64,000 bases of DNA from Claveliimonas acetigenes (lineage in GTDB: Bacteria > Bacillota > Clostridia > Lachnospirales > Lachnospiraceae): contig NZ_JAOQJU010000010.1 in assembly GCF_025567385.1 (NCBI RefSeq), forward strand, positions 1 to 64,000. Direction: 5' to 3'. The notes under the pieces were generated by a model. That model ran no database searches. It had not been told where the DNA came from and saw nothing but the letters and a program-made list of their open reading frames with translations. Position numbers and translations under genes: made by a program. Of this stretch, positions 49,771 to 57,918 are shown piece after piece. Within the stretch, counting starts at the first letter, position 1. Every line of letters starts with the position of its first letter.

Positions 49771-50274
49771 ATGGATTTATTCACAAAAGCTGATAAGCAA
49801 AAAGAGTTCCCTGATAGTAATACCGTTCTTATACATTTGAAAAGCAACGGAAAATTCAATGTAACTATTCATGATAACTTTCTCACGGTAGAGCCGCGTG
49901 GTTTCACTAATGCTGTTAATAAGGGATTGATCGGACAGAAAACCTATGATCTTAATAATGTTTCCGGTGTGCAATACAAAAAGCCAGGATTTACCACTGG
50001 ATATTTGCAGATCGTTCTCATCGGTGGCAGAGATGCACGAAACGGTGTCTCAGGAGCTGTAAAAGATGAAAATTCCATCACTTTCTCTAAAAAAGAGGAT
50101 CATCTGATTCTTGAAATAAAAGAATATATTGAAAATTATATCCATAAACGCTCCACTGGTTCCGCTACCTCCTCTAATCTTGATGAAATACGAACATTAA
50201 AAGAGCTGCTTGATATTGGAGCAATCACAGATGAGGAATTTGAAGCCAAAAAGGCTCAGTTGCTTAACCTTTAA
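49771..50274 (+). CDS. PH-like and SHOCT domain protein (possible lysogeny-expressed gene)
   Basis: 167 residues. MDLFTKADKQKEFPDSNTVL, then a beta-rich PH/DUF4429-like stretch (FLTVEPRGFTNAVNKGLIGQ, KTYDLNNVSGVQYKKPGFTT, GYLQIVLIG) and the short SHOCT tail (IRTLKELLDIGAITDEEFEA). SHOCT modules oligomerise and often sit on proteins expressed from prophages. On the plus strand against the lysis operon, after its own promoter, so likely expressed from the lysogen. ATG at 49771 follows AGGAGG. Confidence 0.75.
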   Translation: MDLFTKADKQKEFPDSNTVLIHLKSNGKFNVTIHDNFLTVEPRGFTNAVNKGLIGQKTYDLNNVSGVQYKKPGFTTGYLQIVLIGGRDARNGVSGAVKDENSITFSKKEDHLILEIKEYIENYIHKRSTGSATSSNLDEIRTLKELLDIGAITDEEFEAKKAQLLNL

Positions 50275-50284
50275 AGAAATTACA

Positions 50285-50313
50285 AAAGGCCCCGGCATTA
50301 CGCCGGGGCCTTT
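50285..50313. terminator. strong bidirectional terminator
   Basis: AAAGGCCCCGGC (50285-50296) pairs with GCCGGGGCCTTT (50302-50313) with a 5-base loop, between the SHOCT gene and the endolysin; both genes converge here. Confidence 0.85.
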
Positions 50314-50334
50314 CTATTTACCACTCATCTGATA

Positions 50335-52098
50335 TTATTTCACATATACATTTCCATCATAATATGCTGCAATCCATCCAGACGGTACCAGAATCCATAT
50401 ATCACTGCCTACATTCTTGATAGCCTGGCACGTTACCTGAGTACCTGCATCCAGGCATCCATCATGATCTTTATCATGTCTCCGTCCGTCCAGTGTCAGC
50501 TGGCTGTAGCTCTTGGTTGGGCAGCCTGTTCCTGCTCCTGTTCTCACTTTCAGTTCAACCTGCAGAGCGTACACTGTTCCCGCTTTGTAGGTCGGCGCCT
50601 TGTTGGAGCTGTTTCCGGAATTTGATCCAGCCTGTCTAATATACGATGAATCTACAAAACCATAAACCTTTTTAGCAATCAGGATATAATACCAATCATG
50701 GCCGCTGTTGTCCTTGATCGTATCGCAAATATCCACCAGGTTTCCTGCTCCCAGTACCGGCCAGGACTTGATGCTTGTGGAGCTGCCTGCCCAGGTCTTA
50801 ACCGTAACATTGTCCTGTGTGATTTCTCCCACCCACTTCGGAGTCTTATTGATTCCTCCGGATGCTGATCCGCTGGAAGTCGTTCCGGAGTTCGTTCCAG
50901 AATTAGAACTGTTTCCTTTACCGGTTGCTTTGGATGCATAGTCAGGTATTCCGTATCCACGGATATATCTGCCGTTAATTGTGATCTTTCTTGTTCCGAC
51001 CAATCCGCCGCCCATGTTGCACTCTCCTATTAGAATCTCTCTGGTGTTCTTATTGACCTCCAGAACAATTCCAACATGATCCGGCCAGCTTGTACAATCC
51101 GTTGTTGCATAATTCGTTCCATCTTTCCAATAATAGAACACGAAATCTCCAGTATCTGGGATATATGCATCATTTTCAACCCACCGGCCCATTTTCTGGA
51201 ACAGCTGAATCATATATCCACAGCTGCACTCTCTTGGAATAATGTCCGTGAGTCCGGCCTTGATTCCCGCTGCAGATGCTCCTGTTGCACAGTAGTCATC
51301 TGTTGGTTGTACTTTGTACCCTCTGGCCAATGGCAGGCAGCTATTGTATAAGTTGATAATGACCATGTGTGATCTATCTGACCGTTTCAGTCCGATCCAT
51401 CCTCTCATGTTGTTTGCTACCATCTGTCTCAATTCATTCTCTGTCATTCCTGCGCTCTCCTTTTCTTCTCCTACATACTGCTTGATCCATTTCACACAGC
51501 ACTGATGTCTGGACTGATACATCTTGTCTCCAACCTGGTTGTTGTTTGATGTATCCTGCTGATCCAGGATCAATGATGCATAGACGCTATCCGGCGTGTA
51601 CGGTTTGGCCGCACGTCCGAAAATTCTTTTTGTCGGTTTCAGGCCTCCCAGGTGTTCAATCTCGCACCACATCATCTGAGCTGGTACAGTATTGACTCCG
51701 TATGCCACGGCCTGTTTGATGTATGTCTCCATCAGCTGTTCAAACAGCTCATCCTGGCATTTCTTTCCGCTCGGTGTCGTTATGATTGCGATCAGCGCTG
51801 CTTTCTCTGTTGCGGATGGATTCCAGCCGATTGCCTCCCAGTCCTGGCTCAGTCTGGACTCAATTCCTGCAGTGTCAGCTCCGCGAAATGCTCCCGGATC
51901 TTCTTTCAGAATCATCTGACAGAGTTTTCTGGCCTCATTGCCATAATTCTGTGCCCAGCCCAACGTGCAGGTTTTTTCATTCGCTGAGTTTGCTCCCTTT
52001 CCGGCGTATGCTTCATATCTTCGTTTTCCATATACCTGTCCGCCAGACTCTACTGCTCCGATAATATTCGTCAAAATTTCAAGCTGCTTTTTGTCCAT
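50335..52098 (-). CDS. modular endolysin, 587 aa
   Basis: Three parts. Residues ~5-190 (IGAVESGGQVYGKRRYEAYA, then TLGWAQNYGNEARKLCQMIL) look like a lysozyme-like muramidase seen in clostridial phages. Residues ~225-395 contain DYCATGASAAGIKAGLTDII and TSWPDHVGIVLEVNKNTREI with Cys-His, a CHAP/NlpC-like peptidase. Residues ~410-587 hold a Ser/Gly linker and SH3-like wall-binding segments. The position next to the holins supports lysis. Start at 52098 has GGAGG upstream. Confidence 0.85.
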   Translation of the reverse strand: MDKKQLEILTNIIGAVESGGQVYGKRRYEAYAGKGANSANEKTCTLGWAQNYGNEARKLCQMILKEDPGAFRGADTAGIESRLSQDWEAIGWNPSATEKAALIAIITTPSGKKCQDELFEQLMETYIKQAVAYGVNTVPAQMMWCEIEHLGGLKPTKRIFGRAAKPYTPDSVYASLILDQQDTSNNNQVGDKMYQSRHQCCVKWIKQYVGEEKESAGMTENELRQMVANNMRGWIGLKRSDRSHMVIINLYNSCLPLARGYKVQPTDDYCATGASAAGIKAGLTDIIPRECSCGYMIQLFQKMGRWVENDAYIPDTGDFVFYYWKDGTNYATTDCTSWPDHVGIVLEVNKNTREILIGECNMGGGLVGTRKITINGRYIRGYGIPDYASKATGKGNSSNSGTNSGTTSSGSASGGINKTPKWVGEITQDNVTVKTWAGSSTSIKSWPVLGAGNLVDICDTIKDNSGHDWYYILIAKKVYGFVDSSYIRQAGSNSGNSSNKAPTYKAGTVYALQVELKVRTGAGTGCPTKSYSQLTLDGRRHDKDHDGCLDAGTQVTCQAIKNVGSDIWILVPSGWIAAYYDGNVYVK

Positions 52099-52149
52099 GA
52101 TCTTCCTCCAATCAAAGAAAAAGGGACGGTTTCCCGTCCCCTGTTCCTG

Positions 52150-52365
52150 TTATTTTTCTGTCTCGTCCTCAATGCACGCTGCATCTGTCAGTCCCTCTCC
52201 GATGATGTACGCCACCACGGATGCTCCTGCCATAATCAATGCTGTGACCTGTGTTGCTGTGTTCTCAGCTCCACCAGTGGCCACAATCATCATGCTCACG
52301 AATGATGCAACTGCAGTCCATAACTTTCTACTTGTCAGTTTTCTTACCCAGTTAATTTTCTTCAT
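52150..52365 (-). CDS. phage holin, phi LC3-like, 71 aa
   Basis: MKKINWVRKLTSRKLWTAVA then hydrophobic FVSMMIVATGG and ALIMAGASVVAYIIG segments, two membrane spans with charged ends. Typical of small holins that release the endolysin. Overlaps the next holin-like gene by 14 bases. AAATGAAG precedes the ATG. Confidence 0.85.
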   Translation of the reverse strand: MKKINWVRKLTSRKLWTAVASFVSMMIVATGGAENTATQVTALIMAGASVVAYIIGEGLTDAACIEDETEK

Positions 52366-52789
52366 TTCTATGTTCCTCCTCTGATTTCTTTGTTAAAATC
52401 TCTATTGCCTTTGTGATCTGTGGCGGCATCGGAATCCCCATCAGACCCGCATTCTCCACAATGCTGATAGCCTCATTGGAAATAAATCCGATAATCACGG
52501 CGTCACGTATGTAGTTCACATGAATCAGCATATCGAACCGGTACGCCATCAGCACGATCAGCAAAATCACGGCTTTTCTGCAGAGTCCTTTGAATCCCGC
52601 CTTGCTTTCCAGTGCTCCGTTTTTCGTCTTTGTAGACTTGTGGAACACTCCGGCCACAATCAAGCCAGTCAGGTAGTCTATGCCGATCAGAATCATCAGC
52701 GTCTGCAATCCTGTATCCCAACCACCCAAAAGTGCTGCTATGAATCCGCCGACCATTCCAACCGTGGTGCATAGCTGCTCTTTCATCAT
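52352..52789 (-). CDS. second holin-like protein (phage_holin_4 / toxin-secretion type), 145 aa
   Basis: MVGGFIAALLGGWDTGLQTL, LIGIDYLTGLIVAGVFHKST and KAVILLIVLMAYRFD are membrane segments of the TcdE/holin_4 family used for lysis. Start ATG at 52789 (double ATG) has GGGGAGG nine bases upstream. Two different holin types in a row suggest a holin with a pinholin/antiholin partner. Confidence 0.85.
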   Translation of the reverse strand: MMKEQLCTTVGMVGGFIAALLGGWDTGLQTLMILIGIDYLTGLIVAGVFHKSTKTKNGALESKAGFKGLCRKAVILLIVLMAYRFDMLIHVNYIRDAVIIGFISNEAISIVENAGLMGIPMPPQITKAIEILTKKSEEEHRNEEN

Positions 52790-52812
52790 CTTTCTACACC
52801 TCCCCTCTGCCC

Positions 52813-52983
52813 TCATACATCATCCACATCGTCCACATCAGCGTATGGCCTGCAGTAGTATTCCGTTATATCCAGCTCGTCCTCAATCTGTTCCAGCGTC
52901 TTGCTGCTCTGTCCTCTGATATACAACCGCAAGTCCGTGATGTGCGACCATAGCCTTGATATAATTCTCAGCTTAGTCATCAT
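52813..52983 (-). CDS. small protein, 56 aa, missed by length cut-offs
   Basis: MMTKLRIISRLWSHITDLRL, then YIRGQSSKTLEQIEDELDIT and a run of Asp-Val at the end. The start overlaps the stop of the 52980 gene (ATGATGA), a coupled arrangement. Small basic-acidic tail-region proteins of this sort occur in Firmicute phages; no function known. Confidence 0.6.
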   Translation of the reverse strand: MMTKLRIISRLWSHITDLRLYIRGQSSKTLEQIEDELDITEYYCRPYADVDDVDDV

Positions 52984-53186
52984 GCCTCTGTGATCTCTCC
53001 CATTCCGGATCTAACCAGAATATCTTTCACTTTTGTCTTTAAGAGACGCGGAACTCTTTCATACATTTTCTTTGCGTCCTCTACTGTCTCCTGGTTCATA
53101 ATTTCCTGTGCCCATAACATTGCCATCATTGCAATACCATCCTTTCCTGTACATAATAAAAATAAATTGATTAGTAACTTACGCAT
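52980..53186 (-). CDS. small phage protein, 68 aa
   Basis: MRKLLINLFLLCTGKDGIAM then MAMLWAQEIMNQETVEDAKK. Recurs in the same place (after the tail fibre and before the holins) in many Firmicute phages and is usually hypothetical; its family often has the YLWAQEIM phrase. Real start may be the ATG at about 53129, since the stretch GKDGIAM overlaps the upstream gene. Confidence 0.6.
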   Translation of the reverse strand: MRKLLINLFLLCTGKDGIAMMAMLWAQEIMNQETVEDAKKMYERVPRLLKTKVKDILVRSGMGEITEA

Positions 53187-53535
53187 AAACCGCCTCCGAC
53201 ATTTCCAGCAGGCATGATTTCAGCATCCTGATTGTTTCCTCCTGCTCCTGAACCTTTTGTTCCAGTGTCTTTTCTTTCTGTGGCTCATATTCCAGATATT
53301 TCTCCGGATTCTTCTCCACAGCTTCACGGTTTACGTTTTCCGCTTTTTCCCGGAACTGGTGGAAATCATATTCCCAGAACGTATCTGTCACAGTGATATA
53401 CTGTTCTTTTTCTACCATCTGCTGATTTTCTTCTGTAACTTCCTGCCCATTGAGGCAGATTGTCACGTCCACCATTCCGTTATCAAGCGGCTGCCAGCTG
53501 ACCGCCGGCTGTTCTGTTGTGAATCTTGCTTTCAA
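53179..53535 (-). CDS. tail-fibre-associated small protein with coiled-coil, 118 aa
   Basis: MKARFTTEQPAVSWQPLDNG, then MVDVTICLNGQEVTEENQQM, EYDFHQFREKAENVNREAVE and KTLEQKVQEQEETIRMLKSC, ending in a coiled-coil. Similar small proteins lie after tail fibres in Firmicute phages (XkdW-like) and may be base-plate accessories. It starts inside the RT gene end (53-base overlap). It is not an Avd: no basic four-helix bundle. Confidence 0.65.
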   Translation of the reverse strand: MKARFTTEQPAVSWQPLDNGMVDVTICLNGQEVTEENQQMVEKEQYITVTDTFWEYDFHQFREKAENVNREAVEKNPEKYLEYEPQKEKTLEQKVQEQEETIRMLKSCLLEMSEAVYA

Positions 53536-54709
53536 TGCTTACCCTCCTTTTCGCGTATTTCATCAGTTGCTCTATTCCATACTTCTTTTTGAAGTGAACG
53601 GAATCTGAATTTTTGAACCACCCATAATATGAAATGCAGCGGTACGCCAGATCTAGTGCTATCTCCATACGCCGCTGCACCTGTTTTCTCAATCTCAGAT
53701 ATGCCCGTCTTGCCCGGAGGAATATGCTCCGGCGGACTTCTGTGCGGTCCCTATAAATTTTGTATCCCATCATATCAATGCAATCTCCGTGATGCTTTCC
53801 ATCTTTTCCGATATAGTCAACCTGGAACAGTTTCCAGTTCGGTTTTATCTCCAGGCCCAGCTCCTCTCTGAAAAATCGGATCAGCATGAGCATGGCCTTT
53901 TTGACGTCTACCTTTCGTGGTCCCAGGATCAGGATATCGTCCATATAAAAGATTATTTTATAGAACAGTCTTGTCCGTTTCTCCTGGCCACGTCTTTTCT
54001 GCACCTTAAAGAGCTTTTGCTGTGCATAGTGGTAGGCAAAACTGAGGTAGTAATTGCATAGCCACTGGCTCAAATATGAACCGATGGATAGCCCCTGCTT
54101 GTACGATGCAATCAATGTCTCCACTAAATAAAGCAGGTCATCATTTTTGACCTGCTTTCTCAGAAATCTCATGAGCTTTCTTGTGTTAATAGATGGATAA
54201 CAGTGCCGCACATCTGCCTTGGCTCCTGCCCTCGTTTTGTCCGGATTCTTCCGAATCCATCTCTCTATTGCATTCTTTCCGTATACCTGGCCACGGCCCG
54301 GCACACTGGCGCATTGATATTTTCCTATCTTTCTTTCAAATAATTCTTTCAGAGCATTGACAGCTACATAATTGTATATCTGCTGTTTTATGCTCTCCAC
54401 GCCTATCTCCCTGAGCTTTCCGGAGTTTCCGTCATACCTCATGGAGTAGTGTATTTCCGGGAAATGAACATCACGCTCCTTGATTTCCCTTGCCAGATCT
54501 TCCGCTGCTCTTTCCAGCAACGGGTCCACATTGCTCCTTTTCTCCTGGATCAGTCTGCTCACAGCCCTGACAGACAGAGGTTGACCGGTTTGATACCCGG
54601 CCAGGAATCCTGCCACATCACGCCGTTTCCATTTGTCTGAAAAGCATTCCAGCATACAGGCCATGATCCAGTCTTTATCCAGTCGTATATTTTTACAGTA
54701 TCGTTTCAA
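53483..54709 (-). CDS. DGR-type reverse transcriptase
   Basis: 408 residues. Conserved RT regions in order: KADVRHCYPSI (residues 164-174, motif with catalytic Asp), QGLSIGSYLSQW (205-216; the SQ ending, rather than SP, separates DGR from retron and group II RTs), and FYMDDILIL (catalytic YMDD at 255-258). Basic N-terminal part. It is encoded just after a template repeat and the target gene, the canonical DGR order. It copies TR RNA into cDNA with errors at adenines and the cDNA replaces VR. Confidence 0.95.
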   Translation of the reverse strand: MKRYCKNIRLDKDWIMACMLECFSDKWKRRDVAGFLAGYQTGQPLSVRAVSRLIQEKRSNVDPLLERAAEDLAREIKERDVHFPEIHYSMRYDGNSGKLREIGVESIKQQIYNYVAVNALKELFERKIGKYQCASVPGRGQVYGKNAIERWIRKNPDKTRAGAKADVRHCYPSINTRKLMRFLRKQVKNDDLLYLVETLIASYKQGLSIGSYLSQWLCNYYLSFAYHYAQQKLFKVQKRRGQEKRTRLFYKIIFYMDDILILGPRKVDVKKAMLMLIRFFREELGLEIKPNWKLFQVDYIGKDGKHHGDCIDMMGYKIYRDRTEVRRSIFLRARRAYLRLRKQVQRRMEIALDLAYRCISYYGWFKNSDSVHFKKKYGIEQLMKYAKRRVSIESKIHNRTAGGQLAAA

Positions 54710-54931
54710 CTGTGAGTCCTCGTTTCTTGATACAGGAGTTTCCGGTTTTTCTACTCACTCCGCGTCATGGCCTACTGCACCATGCGCCCGTCCAGTCAGG
54801 CTCCTTGGCTCCCGGCTGGGCAGTGTGGCTTCAATCGTATTTTGGGGACATGCCCCACGCACCTGCTTTCCGGTGGCTCCATTCCTACAGAGCGAAATGT
54901 AACGCTGAAATTCAAATAAATTTCAAGAAAA

Positions 54932-55034
54932 TCCAGAGACGATATTCCAGTTCGTGTTCGACCAGCCATTGTTCGCATTCAGAATCCAGAGGCCAGCATT
55001 CGCGCCATTGTTCAAATTGCCCAGCGCAAGCCAC
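54932..55034 (-). repeat. DGR template repeat (TR)
   Basis: 103 bases aligned without gaps to VR at an offset of 211. Coding-strand reading of TR is W-L-A-L-G-N-L-N-N-G-A-N-A-G-L-W and onward, with AAC and AAT codons at variable positions. TR contains 24 adenines on the coding strand; 18 differ from VR and all 79 non-adenine positions are identical. Non-coding region downstream of the target gene, as in BPP-1-type systems. Confidence 0.95.
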
Positions 55035-55080
55035 AGAGGAAACCGCCCGTTTAGCGTTACAAGTCCGTTATTTATTTATA

Positions 55081-55095
55081 AGGGGAAAGCCCCTC
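55081..55095. promoter_or_regulatory. hairpin just downstream of VR (DGR target recognition candidate)
   Basis: AGGGG-AAAG-CCCCT forms a 5-bp stem with a 4-base loop, immediately after the target-gene stop. In BPP-1 a hairpin with a four-base loop at the same position is needed for efficient mutagenic homing. Also GCAGGC/GCCTGA can form a second weak hairpin just before it. Confidence 0.55.
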
Positions 55096-55097
55096 TG

Positions 55098-57407
55098 TCA
55101 GGCTGTTGCCTGCCATTCACCCCTGGTGCCGTTTGGAGAAACGCCAGAGACGATAGCCCAGTTCGCGCCCGACCAGCCAGAGCTCGCAAGCAGAAGCCAG
55201 AGGCCAGCACACGCGCCAAGGTTCAAAGCGCCCAGCGCAAGCCACTCTCTCTGTCCTGACGTTCCTGTATCTGTATACAGTCCATCAGCAAATCCTGTGG
55301 TTGAGCCTCCGCCTACTTTCGTAGGAATCATGATGCCCAGGTTCGGATCTGTTGTTTCTTCTGTGATATATTTCCAGGATGCCGCTGTATAGGCCACCTG
55401 TGCGATAGCCTTTTTATAATTTGCCCGCACTGTCGCAATGTTGCTGGACAGTGTGCTGGCGTCCTCGCATACATAGACATCTCTGGCCGGATTCCCGTCC
55501 GCACCGGTAACAATATCCATGACCACATTCCCCAGAACCTCATAGGCTCCGATACAGGTCTCAATGCCCTGGATCTTGTATGGATCTTTCCCATTGGTGT
55601 TGCTGTTCGGAGATCCGTCTGAGCCGGCCACCTCATCAGTTACTCCACTGTGCCATGGCATTGTTGTGATCCATGTGGTCAATGTCGTATCGAATGCCTC
55701 CGGAGCATCCACATATACTGCTGCATTGCTGTCATCCACGTCCTCAATCTTTGTGACTTTGACGCTGTATGCTTTGTTGTGTATATAGGAAAAATACCGG
55801 TCTCTGTTTGTGTTTGAACCAACGTCTCCGATGGAAACATATGAGCCGATCACATAACCAGCCGCCTGTGCCTTTGTTAGTACCACTCTCATCACTCCGG
55901 TTTCTTCTACCAGGTTCTGGTTCTGATTGCTGTATGAGGTACATCCGGCCATGATGCTCTGGCTGTGTGTGGTTGCATATTTAATAATCATCATGAGCTG
56001 TCTATAGAACAGATCCCAGCTTGTCGTGCCGCAATAGTGACCGCCCAGCTTGTGCATATAGGTTATCATTCCGGTGTAGCTGACCGGATTTCTCGCCTGT
56101 GTTGCCTGGCAGCCATTGGCCGGTGCCAGGCCTTTTGATGAATACGGCACTCCATCAATGTCTCCCGCCGCATACTTGGCATGGATCATGAATGGGCTGA
56201 TTGTTCCGTCCGGATTGATAGATTCTTTCATCGGATACGGTGTCAGCTCTGTCTGGCTGTCAGAATAATGATATAGGACTGCCTCAGTAGTGTCCTCGAT
56301 ACCGAACCAGGCGCTCATTGTAACCTCTCCGACCTGCACCTTGCCGTACTTGGTAAATCCAATCTGGCCCTCCAGGGCATCTACATGGTTGAAACCATTC
56401 TCGTCTACAGAAAAATTGCAGGTAAAATGATGAAATAGGCCATACTGAGCATAATCATCTCTGCCCTCTGTTCTTCCCACAGATGGCTCCGCAACCATAT
56501 TCTCATTGGCATTCATTTTCACGCCCACAGGGCTTGTGGAGGTCTCCCATTTATAAATCTTTGTTGTGAATACCTTTCCGTTTCTCCTGAGTGCAAAATA
56601 ATTTGAGAGTGCATTTTCAACGCCCCCTCCGTTCTGCTTAATCAGATCAATCTGTGTCTGGCCAGCTGTTTCAATTTTCGTGACGCTGGCTGCTGTATTC
56701 TGTTTCAGATCTTTTGATGCCTGCTGTGCATTGTTCAGGTCAGCCTCCAGTCCTGTTTTGATCTGGTCAGCGTTCTGGACCAGATTCTGCATGGTTGTGA
56801 TGTTTTCTCCGGATGTTTTGATACTTGCGTCCAGTTTTGTTTTGGCTTCTCCAGCCGCTGTCACATCTGCTTCCAGACTTCTTTCTGCCTGTCCTGCTGC
56901 CGTGATATCTGCCTCAAGGCTCTGCTTTGCTTTTCCTGCAGCTGTGGTATCCGCCTCTAAAGTCTGAGCTGCCTTGTTGGCCGCTGTCACATCTGCCTCC
57001 AGACTTCTTTCTGCCTGTCCTGCTGCCGTGATGTCTGCCTCTAATGTCTGCACCGTCTTTGTGGCTGCTGTATTTTTTTCTCCCAGGCTCTTGTCTAGGG
57101 AGGTTGCTGTTGTGTTCTTCTTTTCCAGGTTTTCCGCCAGTGTAGTCCCTTTGTCCATTTTAGCCGTCAGGTCTTTCTGGACTTCCTTGGCCTCCTGCAA
57201 ATTACTGTTAAATGCCTGCTGTGTCTGCTGGTTTTTTGTCACGTCTGCATTGATTGACTTTTGTGCCGCCTGGATGTCCGCCTTTGTCTGATTGTATGTA
57301 TTATTCTCATCAGACACCTCATTGATTGCAGAAACAATCGCAGCTCTGACGTCCTTTCCTTTCTTGGCGCTGGCAATCTGTTCCGTGTACTTCCTTACGT
57401 TTGCCAT
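55098..57407 (-). CDS. DGR-diversified receptor-binding tail protein
   Basis: 769 residues. Residues ~1-40 (MANVRKYTEQIASAKKGKDV) form a tail-attachment domain of BppU type. Residues ~90-240 contain 14-residue repeats (LEADITAAGQAERS style) predicted to form a long coiled-coil. The rest is beta-rich, ending in a C-type lectin-like VR (WLLLASSGWSGANWAIVSG) and the tail PNGTRGEWQATA. The DGR beside it implies this C-terminus binds the receptor and is switched to track host changes. Start at 57407 follows GGAGG. Confidence 0.93.
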   Translation of the reverse strand: MANVRKYTEQIASAKKGKDVRAAIVSAINEVSDENNTYNQTKADIQAAQKSINADVTKNQQTQQAFNSNLQEAKEVQKDLTAKMDKGTTLAENLEKKNTTATSLDKSLGEKNTAATKTVQTLEADITAAGQAERSLEADVTAANKAAQTLEADTTAAGKAKQSLEADITAAGQAERSLEADVTAAGEAKTKLDASIKTSGENITTMQNLVQNADQIKTGLEADLNNAQQASKDLKQNTAASVTKIETAGQTQIDLIKQNGGGVENALSNYFALRRNGKVFTTKIYKWETSTSPVGVKMNANENMVAEPSVGRTEGRDDYAQYGLFHHFTCNFSVDENGFNHVDALEGQIGFTKYGKVQVGEVTMSAWFGIEDTTEAVLYHYSDSQTELTPYPMKESINPDGTISPFMIHAKYAAGDIDGVPYSSKGLAPANGCQATQARNPVSYTGMITYMHKLGGHYCGTTSWDLFYRQLMMIIKYATTHSQSIMAGCTSYSNQNQNLVEETGVMRVVLTKAQAAGYVIGSYVSIGDVGSNTNRDRYFSYIHNKAYSVKVTKIEDVDDSNAAVYVDAPEAFDTTLTTWITTMPWHSGVTDEVAGSDGSPNSNTNGKDPYKIQGIETCIGAYEVLGNVVMDIVTGADGNPARDVYVCEDASTLSSNIATVRANYKKAIAQVAYTAASWKYITEETTDPNLGIMIPTKVGGGSTTGFADGLYTDTGTSGQREWLALGALNLGACAGLWLLLASSGWSGANWAIVSGVSPNGTRGEWQATA
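55143..55245 (-). repeat. DGR variable repeat (VR) at the 3' end of the tail gene
   Basis: Encodes W-L-A-L-G-A-L-N-L-G-A-C-A-G-L-W and following residues, the C-terminal part of the 769-residue tail protein. Aligned with TR, every one of 18 differences falls on a template adenine; ten residues change (for example N to A, L, C, S, G; T to A; I to L). The last positions near 55137-55143 (initiation side) differ from TR at non-adenine sites, marking the repeat boundary. Confidence 0.95.
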
Positions 57408-57409
57408 GT

Positions 57410-57607
57410 TTAACCTCCTAACTTCATCGTATGGGCTGTATCTTCCAGAGCTACCGTTTCCAGATCCTCCGGATGTCCTGGTCTCGCAAGCCTTTTTTCT
57501 TCCGGTGTCTCTTGCCAGATATCATATCCTTGGACGCAATACAGCGCCAACTCATACGGTCTTATCATTGTTGCTCTGTTGTTTTTCTTCGCTGAGAATG
57601 TCTGCAT
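57410..57607 (-). CDS. small tail-region protein, 65 aa
   Basis: MQTFSAKKNNRATMIRPYEL, then ALYCVQGYDIWQETPEEKRL. Common in Firmicute phages between Tal and the fibre gene, of unknown function. Overlaps its upstream neighbour by 56 bases in a different frame; a later ATG at 57568 (MIRPYELALYCVQG) is also plausible. Ends two bases before the tail-protein start. Confidence 0.6.
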   Translation of the reverse strand: MQTFSAKKNNRATMIRPYELALYCVQGYDIWQETPEEKRLARPGHPEDLETVALEDTAHTMKLGG

Positions 57608-57908
57608 TTTTGTCTCCTCCCTTTATTCCAACTTTTTTCTTGAAATCTTCGATATCATCCACCTCTGTTCCTGATTTTGGTTGCTGTTCTTCTGTGCCGG
57701 TCTGTTCCGTATTGGCTACCGCCAGATCAATCTGTGTTTTCATCAATTCCTGGGCGTATTCTTCTGACTTCATCTGCCTCATGTGTGACTGGATTCTATC
57801 CAGCACCTTATCCATGAGACTCGGTGGAATTGCGTACTCCTGCATATATGCCAGCACCTGTGCGTCCAGTTCTCCTGCTACATTATCCAAAATTGCTCCT
57901 ACGTTCAT
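57552..57908 (-). CDS. hypothetical tail-region protein, 118 aa
   Basis: MNVGAILDNVAGELDAQVLA, then MQEYAIPPSLMDKVLDRIQS and a low-complexity acidic C-terminus (TEVDDIEDFKKKVGIKGGDK). Helical; may be a small base-plate component. ATG at 57908 follows AGGAGAA. Function not known. Confidence 0.65.
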   Translation of the reverse strand: MNVGAILDNVAGELDAQVLAYMQEYAIPPSLMDKVLDRIQSHMRQMKSEEYAQELMKTQIDLAVANTEQTGTEEQQPKSGTEVDDIEDFKKKVGIKGGDKNADILSEEKQQSNNDKTV

Positions 57909-57918
57909 GATTCTCCTC

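Noticed and set aside
53179..53535. Candidate DGR avd gene
   Set aside because: The 118-aa protein is acidic with a single coiled-coil and a beta-rich start; Avd is a small basic four-helix protein.
54712..55392. Plus-strand open frame of 226 codons across the TR/VR region
   Set aside because: It is antisense to the RT end, TR and VR, carries no ribosome site and its sequence is explained by the repeats on the other strand.
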